NCBI RefSeq assembly: GCF_020882245.1
Contig: NC_083599.1
Location: 44,232,748-44,296,747, forward strand
From: Rhopalosiphum padi
Taxonomy: Eukaryota; Arthropoda; Insecta; Hemiptera; Aphididae
DNA: 64,000 nucleotides
Direction: 5' to 3'
Below, piece by piece: positions 50,450 to 61,107 of this stretch. Both the position numbers and the translations under genes were made by a program. The notes under the pieces were generated by a model. That model did not search any database. It was not told the origin of the DNA and saw only the letters and a program-made list of their open reading frames with translations. The first letter of the stretch is position 1. Every line of letters begins with the position of its first letter.

Positions 50450-51266
50450 AACCTCGATAGTCCGGACGAATTCAGGCTATATCCATCCGGAGGTTTTACC
50501 GGTCAACTCCCATCATTTTACCGTCGTTTCATTTCGCCGTCGTACCATTTCAACTTATATAACTTATATAACTTATAAGTTGCAAATTACATACTAATAT
50601 TAATTATATGTGTGTATCATGCATTTATGTACAATTGAATACGCCATAATTAGGTAACTCTTTTAGTCATAAATAAAATAAATCGATAATTGTCTACGAT
50701 CCAACGTAGTTGGGTTGCCTACTTGGTAGGTTTAGTTGTGTGCGTGAAAATTTATTTTCACCGTTGATTACTGACTATTTAACATTTAAACACGCGAATC
50801 GACTTAAACTTTTTTTCCGAAGTCTGCAGGAGGTAAGAGAATCCGCGTATTTCGATAAATTTTCCCAATTCTATTTCAATACACTAATATACTCCTTAAA
50901 CTTTTTTGTGTGTGGAAAAATGCACGGATTTGAACTCTAGTACTAAAATTATATTATTATACTATTATTATTTACTTTGTAGAACATACTTTGTTGTAAA
51001 TCAATGTGTAATTTTTTTTTTTTTTGGAATAGTTAGTGCTCTTAACTTTTATTTAAAAAAAAATATTTAATAGACACGGTACAATAAGCAAAAGAGGGAC
51101 ATAGGGAATCCCAAATAATGGAATTGCTGTAGATAAATCGTAAAAGTATTTGATGTAGGTCAATTATAGTGTTCCGGGAATTTGGACAAGTTATATACTA
51201 TGGAATAATATGTCGTCCGGATTTACCGCGTTCACTGGACTTCCGGGGATCCGGACTATCGAGGTT
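50450..51266. mobile_element. TIR DNA transposon, pogo/Tigger-like, non-autonomous copy in engrailed intron 1
   Basis: AACCTCGATAGTCCGGA at 50450-50466 is repeated perfectly as its reverse complement at 51250-51266, giving a 17-base inverted repeat 817 bases apart. On both sides the outer few bases reach a TATA dinucleotide pair, consistent with TA target-site insertion. The right end extends as GTTGAACCTCG, close to the CAGTTGAACCTCG-type ends of pogo/Tigger-like elements (from memory). The inside is AT-rich with one 76-codon frame (50710-50940) that shows no transposase motif, so the copy would need a transposase in trans. Confidence 0.7.
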
Positions 51267-53171
51267 CAACTATATTCTTTATCCGTAGCCCATATATGAA
51301 GACCTTGTTAACTAGTGTTTGGAATTTGATAAAACGTGTTCACGTTTTTATTTTGCAAACAACTCGTAAACGTGCAGAACAAAATTTATTTTTTTAAGGA
51401 ATTTGAACGAGTTTAGGTCACATTACCTAAACAATGTTGATTATTCACACATAAGTACTAACAAATATCAAAATAAAATACAAATGTAAAGTTTAACATA
51501 AGATAGAATACATATAACATATAACTGATAAAACTAATAAACTATTCAATTCAATTAAATGAAAAAAAAAATTATAATTTATTAATAGCCGGTCTTAAAG
51601 TTCTTTCTGTGTTGATATAATAAAAATCATTAACAGACTTGGCGAAAACTTTACAAGTCAGGCCGGCATAGACTACTTTTGCGAGTTAAAATTGTTTAAA
51701 CTCAATTACTTTCATCTAAAAATATGGTTCCTATTCAGTTTTCAATGATTTTATGGTTTTTGGGTTCCAAAAGGTAGAAGGTATTTTTCCGGAGTGGAGC
51801 ATCTCAAAATTACCTATCAATATATTTTTTTGTTTTTTTTTTTTTAATTATCCGAACTATATTTTTACTATTTCAACGCCGTATTATCATTACCGTCGTT
51901 GTAATTATTTCTGTTAACAACCGTTATTGTATTAATATAATATTAAATTATTAATAAAATGTATTAATTTATTACCACCGAGTACCGACGCTGCGTGAAT
52001 GTTTGCAAACTAGCTAGATTTTTTTTTTAATTGCGATCGTGCGGCGATCACAATATCATTTATTACACGAGTGAGTATATAATGCTACATGCACTACTCA
52101 GAGCTAACCTAACGCGTATATACAATATTATGATGATAATAATTGACGTGGGAACTCGGTACCTATATACCTACGTTGTACACATCGCTATAGGCGGTTC
52201 ATCCGTATAATATATTATTGTACAATATTATTATTGTACTCGGGTATACCTTCGGGCAGAGATTGCCTGCCTCGCAGTTTTCCGCCATATTTATAATAAC
52301 ATAATATATTAATATTATACGCGCCAGCACGCGTACGACGAAATATAATATGATATTAATTTAGTATCGCGGTGTCGATGGTGTGCATCGCGCGTATAAA
52401 ATGTAAATGATGATAATATACATTTGCCGCACAATCGTCTGTCCGCCGCCGTCGTGTTTGGCGCCGGGCCAAAAACCTGCGAACAGTCGTGGACGAGGTA
52501 CACCTCGCGTTGTGCGATAATTAATATAACGCGCGTGTTTCAGTATGACATATGATCTATGTGTATTATTTTCAAAAATGTCATCGGTGCGCCAAGAATA
52601 AAATACCGAACCACGGATATCGTAGGCAGGGCGATTATTCTGAAGTTGAACGACGGTTTATTTGGATAGATTTTGATTGAATACCGTTTTTTTGAAAAAT
52701 TAATTCGAAGTTGAATGGTGTTCAAGTTGTTTTTTCGGTGATTTAAGGTAGCGTAAGAACCCATTTATCGGTTAAAAATGTAATGTATAAAAACGTCCCG
52801 ATTCGGGTTACGATTATGAGATCGAAAAAAATCGATCGCTATTCAACTAGGTATCTAAATAAAATCACTTTAGTACATCATGCATATTGCATTTCATATT
52901 TCAATTCACTGTTGCTAACTTCTCCCATACATATTTTTAGACAATACACTTCGAGAATTGTTTAGTAGTTTTTAGAACTTTGATTACTTTTATTACTTAT
53001 AGGTAATCACGTGAATAAAGACATTATTAATGATTTAACAGTCGACATTTATAATCGTTTTTAAAAAATTGGCATCGGTGGTTGGGCCAACCGCCAAAAA
53101 TACCTATACCTGAAATTAATATATAATTATATAGTTTGTGTTCGTTTCGTCAAATAATAATCGGACATTTT
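51267..53171 (+). other. engrailed intron 1, last 2 kb
   Basis: AT-rich to about 52040, then a CpG-richer patch at 52050-52520 (CCGCCGCCGTCGTGTTTGGC). No exon between this and the acceptor. A GC-rich hairpin lies about 90 bases before the acceptor (53070-53098). Confidence 0.6.
53070..53098 (+). repeat. GC-rich hairpin upstream of the engrailed acceptor
   Basis: GGTGGTTGG G CCAACCGCC, with the outer TTGGC and GCCAA also able to pair. In RNA the single mismatch becomes a G-U pair. It stands out in an AT-rich setting close to the 3' splice site. Confidence 0.6.
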
Positions 53172-53186
53172 TCGGAATATTTTCAG
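53172..53186 (+). other. engrailed intron 1 splice acceptor
   Basis: A short T-rich tract ending TATTTTCAG precedes GACCCCGTTCG. Only this junction gives GPRSRRMKRK in frame with EH2. The polypyrimidine tract is short and interrupted by GGAATA, so recognition may depend on other elements. Confidence 0.93.
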
Positions 53187-53524
53187 GACCCCGTTCGCGA
53201 AGGATGAAGCGGAAGGACAAGTGTCCAGAAGAGAAACGGCCCAGGACCGCGTTTAGTGGTGAACAGCTGTCCCGGTTGAAGAAGGAGTTCAACGAGAACC
53301 GATACCTGACGGAACGCAGACGCCAGGAACTGGCCAATGAGCTGGGCCTGAACGAAGCCCAGATAAAGATATGGTTCCAGAACAAACGTGCCAAGATCAA
53401 GAAGTCCAGCGGCTCCAAGAATCCGCTAGCGTTGCAGCTGATGGCGCAGGGACTGTACAACCACACCACGGTCGCCATGTCCGACGAAGAGATGGACGAC
53501 CATCTGACGGTCGCGTCTTCGTAA
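53187..53524 (+). CDS. en: engrailed coding exon 2: EH3 linker, homeodomain (EH4), EH5 and stop
   Basis: Completes the 672-residue protein. The acceptor TTTTCAG|GA restores Gly561 and reads PRSRRMKRK directly after EH2, so the splice is exact. The homeodomain spans residues 576-635, starting EKRPRTAF. Landmarks: Arg5 (580) for minor-groove contact, and the recognition helix around IWFQNKRAKIKK with Trp48 (623), Phe49 (624), Gln50 (625) and Asn51 (626). Gln50/Asn51 predicts TAATTA-type core binding. EH5 follows at about 636-655 (GSKNPLALQLMAQGLYNHTT), then a short acidic tail ending HLTVASS and TAA. There is no insertion in the homeodomain and no frameshift. The exon is about 35 kb from exon 1. 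Antisense and alternative-frame ORFs over it are shadows. Confidence 0.97.
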
Positions 53525-54091
53525 TGTCAGCTGGCACCGATGCTCTTAATTTACCAGTAGGTTGTACGCAGTGTCATTCCGCTGTAAATCGTTTTTCCTC
53601 TAAAATCATTGTACGCGGGTCAACCAGAGTTCCTTCCGACGGTACTGCGCACGCTGTATAGAATACAAATGACGTGTTCTCCATCACTCTTCCTCATTCC
53701 TACCAATAACCACCGCTTACATAAGTGTATATACGTCGGTTTTTTCCTCGTTTCTTCGACTTCCTTTAGTGTCTTTTTCGTTTCATCTTCCGAAAATCTC
53801 ATGTCTCCTCTCCCGCAGACCATCTCAGATCTGCGCATATTTTATTTTATTTTAGAATATACGTGCGATATTATATGCTATAGGCATACTATTTTTAATG
53901 TATAGTTGACGCGGTTTTTTATTTTTTTGTTTTGTTAAGACGTTGTTTTCGTTTCCATGCACATATACAATGTATAGTTGTATAACGTGTTAAAATTATA
54001 CGAAATTTTTAATTGTAAGACCCGTTCTCGGGTTCATACACATCGTACATATTATATATATATATATTATAATCGAAGAACGTGTCGTGTA

Positions 54092-54097
54092 AATAAA
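54092..54097 (+). promoter_or_regulatory. candidate proximal polyadenylation signal of engrailed
   Basis: AATAAA in GTAAATAAAGCATAATG, 568 bases after the stop codon, on the coding strand. First canonical hexamer after the ORF. Confidence 0.5.
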
Positions 54098-54337
54098 GCA
54101 TAATGTTATAGATTATATAGGTATCTCTAAGGTAATAGCAGTCTTTCCGTAGGTCTTTGATAGTTATTGTAAGTAACACGAACGACATAGGTATGCGATT
54201 CGTGTTGTCGTTCGGTCGGTCGATGATCTATCTACTGTTATATGTACACCTGTAAGGATGTTATATGTGTATCACCGTTGAGTCAACTCACTACTGTTTG
54301 TTCTGTGCGTAGAACAATCGCGTTTCGTTTGCGAGCC

Positions 54338-54343
54338 AATAAA
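54338..54343 (+). promoter_or_regulatory. candidate distal polyadenylation signal of engrailed
   Basis: AATAAA in GCCAATAAACTTTAGG, followed by a CGCGCG/TATTAT stretch. It would give a 3'UTR about 250 bases longer than the proximal signal. Confidence 0.45.
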
Positions 54344-57300
54344 CTTTAGGCGCGCGTATTATATGATAATAATATTATGTGCGCAAAAATGTAAATACCA
54401 TGCCATGCCGCGTTTTCGACCGTTAAAATTCTAATTCTAATATATTATAATATGCATTTTGAAAACATAGTACAGTCGACTATGTTGCCACGTGATAGTC
54501 GCCGATTCGATAAAGAGTGTTAAGAGTATTTTGATAAATATCAAAATTGTTTCACCAATTTATTTGAGAATATAAATAAGAAATCATTAATTGTTGCTGT
54601 AAATACATTATTTATTTATACTTGGTTACTGCACGATAATCGCGGAGCAGCGATGGTTATTATCGGTGATTTTTATTTTATAAAACAATATTTAATTTAT
54701 TTTTCATGCAATCCTTGATCATCCTATCACCGCGGGTCTTATCGCAATAGAATATTACTGTACGAACAGCGTATAACATGCCAGTGAATCAGATCCTATC
54801 GCCATTTTTGTTTTTATAATTTTCATAAATAATGATTAACTCGTTACTATAATAGCCGTAGTGCGACTTATTTAAAATGTCGATTTCACGTCGGTAAGGG
54901 ATTGGTTTGAACAAATTAATTCCTATAACCCGCAAAACAAAAAATCGCTGTCCTTATCGGTCAGTTCAGAAAGTGTAGGTACACGTTGACGTATAGTGTA
55001 GACGTACATAATGTAAGTAGGTATAGGATCAATAAGCTCGAGGCTATAATATATCATTTGAGTAATCGTACGGCGTCTCATCGTGATATCTACGAAGTAT
55101 AGGACGAAAGACGAAAAATAGACAGTGTGAATTATGTTTAGTTGTAAACAATATTGCAATTATTTAGATACGTGTTATAAACGGTCATGGTAGGTGTAAT
55201 AGATAGGATGTACGTCTTGAACCCGCGCGTCAAGTAATATATGGCTCTATATAGCATGTAAGACATGTACATTTTAGAAATAACGTAGACTGAAATATTT
55301 AGATTTATTTTTTAAGAATTTTACAATTACATATTTTTATTTTTAATTGTATTTCTAGTCATTAATAACTATTTATGTATTATTATATTATATATTATAT
55401 TATTACGCTAAATGTACTTATATGTTATTACATTGTCTGTATACAGTGTACACATGTATACCACATATGTATGTACTCGACTTCTATAATATGTATTTGT
55501 GTTTAGGTGTACCTATACAATGTTCCATAGAATCATATTATGTTTACATTTAACTCCATCAATTTTTTCATAGATACCTAATTACATTATAATAATTATA
55601 TAGGTACACATGTGTAATTATCATTATGAAGTTAAACATTATCATTATGTTGTCTTTTTGATTCTTTCGTATACATATATATATATATTATATATCTATA
55701 TATCCACTGTAAAAATACGATGACGATAATAATAACATTAAAAATTAATATAATCATATATTTCAATATTTTATCTGCTACGTGTTATCATTTATTCCAT
55801 TTGCCTTGTGCGCTCTAACCTCGAATATATAATATACGGTGTTCCTGTTCAAGTGCGAGAGTGTTGGGCCGGATACATGCAACATTAGAGGTAATACAAA
55901 GTAATCTTATACCATAGATAATCAGTAAGCTGTACCGAAATAACGAAAAATCCACATCCGGTATTTATATGCTACTGCTTTCACTCATTAGTTACTGGCC
56001 ACCTACATGCGTGCATATAGCGTTGGTTTCTGCCAGGCAAAGCATTCTTGATGTTAGTATAGGGCTGATCTTTCTTTGGCCATCAAATGTTATAGAACGT
56101 AATTCGAGTAGTCTGGTATCGCGACGGGAGCTGCGGTATAGTGACAGTATAGATGTAATTCCAAGCAGTCGAGGAATGTTGGGTACCATTAACTGGTGAG
56201 CGGTAACTACGGTTAAATCGAATAGTGAGTTAGGTTTAGCTGGTCTATTAACTTCGGAGATGTGTGGTGTAATAATTGCGTCTATAGCGTGGAGCTAGGC
56301 TGGCAATAGTTTAGATGCTCAAATAGAGCGACTAGTGGACCGGGTACAAAGTGCGTGTCAGATGGGTGGTCATCATCAGAGAACTCTCTGAAGTGAATTG
56401 TGCTTTAGTTTTAAGGTATATGTCTGTTACCCTTTTAACTTTAATAGTTTTGATAATACCACACCAAAATACAGTCTGTAAACGCGCGAAAGGGTACCCA
56501 GCTCCTTATTGTTTTTCGAAGTGGCCGTTCTTCAGAATTACGTTGTAACATGCAGATAAGAAATAATGTTAAATATAATAAATATATTAATTTGGTCTAT
56601 AGAAAAATGTAAGTATAACTAATTCTTAATAAAATTATGTGAAATAACAATAATGTATAATTGATAGTGTTACATTTATTATTTTTCACTACTCGCAGGA
56701 ATTTTATTCGTTGTAAATGCATTGGGCAACTCCAGCAACTTGCCATATAATATTATATAGTATTACCACATTTACATTTATGTACATTATTTATCTACAA
56801 ATTTTTATGTTTACACAGTGGCGTGTTTACAGGGTAGGTCGACTGTTCGGGCCGTACGGCAATTGTAATTTGTTGCACAATCGAACGCACGGTAATTTGA
56901 ACGGTTTTTAATATTATTATTTATGTTTAGAAAAATAAATATAAATCAAACTAGGTTAAATTTTGAATTATTTATTAAACGTACAATTTGAAATATATTT
57001 TTTATAATTGGTTCTGACTTGTCGCACTTAGAAACCTTGGCGATTGACACTGTATTCGGTCGCAGTTGTCGGCAGACTAAAATTAATAATGTGTCCTTTA
57101 ATCAACGCAGCGCGTCCAGCGTGCTTATCTGTCTTTTGTGGCGACCGATTACAGTATCGCCAAGACTGAACATCGACTAAGCCCGGGCCTACCCAATTGT
57201 TATTTGACAGTTCAATTAAAAAAACACTTATATAATAATATTAATAATATATGTATAATATATAATATTTTGTCATTTTTATTCTTTGACACGACATCTA

Positions 57301-60300
57301 TAATATTATAAGTATAACCAATGACTATATATAGTAAGACACTTCTGAAAAAAAATCGTCTTTTGCTTTTTTTATCTTCATTTGAAAAAGAAAATTAATA
57401 AAAATTTAAATGGTGTATCAGTCACATATAAATTATTTTAATATACATATAATGAACAATGTATAATTTCATGATGTTTTTGTTTAATTAAATAAATAAT
57501 ATATTAAAGATACAAAAGTTACTGCAGATATAGTATATAGGTACTAAAATATTATGTTGGAGTATAATATACACTAATACTTAATAATTAATACATGACC
57601 AATGTATATAAACATACTTTTTTTGGTCTCCTTCTCGTAAAAATAAGCACCCCAAATCGCGGTTAAAATAAATTCAACCACGGAAAAAACCCAAAAATAA
57701 AATTCTGAATGTTCATATTTATTTCGCAAATACATTTAAATGTTTTAGTATGAAAATATATGACTAATAATCATCGATTTATATATATAGTTATAACATA
57801 TCAGTAACCACATTACTGCATGAACTAATTTAGTATGATGAATGAAAATATTATATTTTTTAAACTTTTTGATACAAATAATCAGAATATTAATATTTAT
57901 TATTTTTAATAAATAAATACTTTATTTTAAGTATCAAATATTTTTTGTCTCTTTCGCAGTGGTGATTTTACATTATTTAGAGACTAACAGACAGGATTTC
58001 AATTTCAGTTGATAACTCATTGAATTCATTGGTCTATAATCTATAATATTGTAATCAAAAATATGATTTATCCACACGCATTACGTTAAATGTTAGCATT
58101 AGTCAACTTAATTTGCGTTACAAATGCATTTTGTACGTCAATGAAGTACACGGGGACAACTAGAAGTTTATAAAGGATTGATATGAATAGTTTGAAAAAT
58201 ATACATATACAAGTTAAAAATAAAAATTATTAGAGGTTTTATTTTTAAAATAGTATACATCAACCATCTTAGTAAATTGCACAAAGGTAACTAATTAAAT
58301 TTACAATTATACAAAGGACTTTTCTTCCAATTAAATGTTAGTTCTTAAATGGTTTTTTAACAATTTTGTTTAATAATCAAAATTATGTATGTATGTATAA
58401 TATTCAAATCATAAAGCACTACTTACCATTAGTACTTGTTCTTTGACTAAAAGTGATTCAATTCTTAGATTTTTCACAAATTTTGTTCTGTCTCTTTAAG
58501 AGTTCATGAAAAATAAAATGTGATTTATATAATGATATGATTTATATTGTAGTATATTCTGGTAATATGAAACGTGATGTAATAATAATACAAAATTTTT
58601 ATATTGAAATAATCAAATAAATTTATTGAACTATAAAAAAAAACTGGAACGCTCAACACGCAGTGTTGCCCGAATAACCATATTAGAAAAAAAGATGCCG
58701 AATTTATTAGGAATTTCATTGTTTAAATGATTTATTTGGTTCTAATATATAATTTTAATTTTAATTAGTCATTAATAAATTATTAAAAATAATAAATAAA
58801 ACGAACTTTCTTAATAAATTAACACACTTATCCTTTGAATGAACAAACTTATCTTTTTCCTTAAAATTTAATTGTGTTTTAAATTATATAACTTATAATC
58901 ATAAATTATTTAAGTTAAGTAATAAAAATTGATAGTGTTAGACGTATATTATCTTATAGACTATAGAGTAATATATTAGTATTTATAAGGTAAAAACAAT
59001 ACATATGTTGGTTTAACGCATTTCATAGAAACCATTATAATATAAATATCATCAAAACGCATATCATTATATTAAGTTATCAGAACTTACCAAAACCTAT
59101 AAAATCTGAATCTACAGCCTATTATCAATGACTGTATTCACAATTAATAGTGAGTAAATAATATTTGAGTGCTATGACGCTTAAATGAAATTTTGTTTTC
59201 ATATCAAAATTAAAAAAAAAAATTATAAGAACTGTATCATTTACAAACTGGAGGGAAAACTTATCATCATTTCATATAAATGTAAAATAGGTATCGTTTC
59301 TGTGGTCATGTAAAGGTATATCGAATGATTTGTTAGTTTTTAAATAGGTAATAGATAATAAGATTCAATAGCACTTTTAAACTAATCTAATTTATTATTT
59401 TTTCTACTTGTACCAGATTTTCTTGATATCACTATGGCAACCATAAATTTTTTCTCACTGTATCGACTAACACATTTCAAACAATTGCAGTCAAATAGGT
59501 AGTGAACGGTATATGTTGCCAATACCAGGCTATAGACACTGTCTGATATTGGCCAAATTGGGTGTCTCTGGCCTTGAACACGGTCTCCAGCGGGCGTGAC
59601 ATACGTTATCACTTAATAAATAATATCAATATTATCACAGAGAAATATATTTTGTTATAATTTTTTTATTTATTTATTTAACAATAAACCAATGTCAAAT
59701 AACAATATTACAGTAGCACTTATTCATTTTACTAAGATTTATTAAAATACATAATAAATAATAGTATAATAATAATAAACATAATAAATAATTTGTTTCC
59801 GTTTTTATAATATCGTAACAAATAGGGATACACATTACCAACTTCTAATCAGATTACGGATACGGTTTTAACTTTTAGAGTCCAATACTTCATACTGTAG
59901 GGATACAGTAAACCGATCAGCTGGTCGAGTGTCGCTTCTATATTGTTCTGTGCCAATACGTAGCTATAAGTATAATAATATATTATACGTGTGTGTGTTT
60001 ATAAAAACTGATTAACGATCCAATAAGTCTCGAACGTGCAGGTAATTACACGGGTATTTTAAACCCATATCGTTTCCGCAGATATATACGCAAACAGAAG
60101 GCAACATTAAAAGACAACTTTAAAGTACAGCAGGTAAAGTACTTCCTATACAACATATATAATATTTATGCGTATAAGACAATATAGTTGTTAATCACTT
60201 CTATATACCTACATAATATAAAACAACTAGGTATATCAATGTCAATAGATATAATATGTATACATAGGTACCTATATAATATTAATCACCAAATTATTTC

Positions 60301-60721
60301 ACAAGGCGTAAATACCTACCTGTGTATAATATATAAATATATAATATATATGTGTATATGTATTGTGTGCAACAAAACTTATATATTTAGTTAGGTATAA
60401 CTACTAAAATATTATAGGCGATGTCATAAGTAAATTGTTTAAGTAAACCAATATAATGTGGATCATAATAATAAAAAAACAAAATAATTAATACATATCT
60501 AATTCATCATTATTCGTTTCAAGGTAAATTTGATAATATTATTTTATTACTAAATCTGGATGGTATACAGTAGTTTTAATGGAATAATGGAATAATTTCC
60601 GAAACGCCAGAAATACCAATTTATATATTTAGTATTAACAATAATAAAGGATATTAAATAGAATATCTTGGCAGTTAAAAGTGTAATGAAAAAGTATTAA
60701 ATATATTAAATTAAAACATAG
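54344..60721. other. AT-rich intergenic DNA downstream of engrailed
   Basis: No convincing gene. Segments of more even composition at about 55850-56530 and 57000-57200 look like old repeats. A minus frame at 59612-59382 (76 codons; includes DRVQGQRHPIWPISDSVYSL) has coding-like composition but no recognised domain and no neighbouring exon. Confidence 0.55.
57036..57164. repeat. inverted repeat in a GC-richer patch, possible MITE or structured RNA
   Basis: CTTGGCGATTGACACTGTAT then TCGGTCGC (57036-57063) pairs with GCGACCGATTACAGTATCGC then CAAG (57141-57164), allowing one 3-base bulge and one mismatch. The loop is about 77 bases. The adjoining sequence CTAAGCCCGGGCCTACCC is also unusually GC-rich. 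Confidence 0.6.
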
Positions 60722-61107
60722 TTACTACGTTTATATGCGCATTGAGTTAGTCCGAGAGTTAGGTGCAAAAAACACATTTTTGATTTGCATTAAACTGATG
60801 CGCATTTATTATTTAATTCGATTCGCCAAATCGAATTATCTCTTACTCCGGGGATTAAGAAATTCATGTGAACGCTTTAGTGCGAATTAATATTTTAACG
60901 GGAATTTTAAAATGTCAAATTATAATTATTTTGGTCATGGAATCCAAAGCATAAAGCATGGACTAAAAAACATTCGCATTGACTTATAATTTTATTCAAC
61001 ATCTAATCTTGATATTTTAGGTGCATATATAAACCCGCTCTTTAATGCGAATTAACTCAATACGCATTGAGTTAATTCGCATTAACTGCTGCATATACAC
61101 GTAATAA
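60722..61107. mobile_element. MITE-like inverted-repeat element
   Basis: TTACTACGTTTATATGC at 60722-60738 pairs with the reverse complement of 61091-61107 (TTATTACGTGTATATGC), 15 of 17 bases matching. The 386-base interior repeats the words GCGAATTAA and TTCGCATT in both orientations and has two hairpins: arms TAATTCGATT and AATCGAATTA near 60815, and a 20-base-arm hairpin at 61042-61085. There is no coding capacity. No clear target-site duplication was found, so the exact ends are provisional. Confidence 0.5.
61042..61085. repeat. perfect 20-bp-arm hairpin with 4-base loop
   Basis: TTAATGCGAATTAACTCAAT is followed by ACGC and then its exact reverse complement. It lies near the right end of the MITE-like element. 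Confidence 0.9.

Larger units (their letters stand above)
53525..54343 (+). other. engrailed 3'UTR (extent inferred)
   Basis: No further coding exon is apparent after the TAA at 53522-53524. The stretch is AT-rich with T-rich and pyrimidine-rich segments, and contains two canonical AATAAA hexamers, at 54092-54097 and 54338-54343. Two alternative 3' ends, roughly 0.6 and 0.8 kb after the stop, are therefore plausible. The actual cleavage site cannot be read from sequence alone. Confidence 0.6.

Noticed and set aside
55969..56199. 76-codon plus frame and its antisense partner
   Set aside because: Even base composition suggests former coding or repeat DNA, but neither strand matches a family I know and there are no splice-linked neighbours.
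56816..56850. ACAGTGGCGTG as a hAT end
   Set aside because: Only a short match to a CAGTGGCG-type start, with no partner end or transposase piece nearby.
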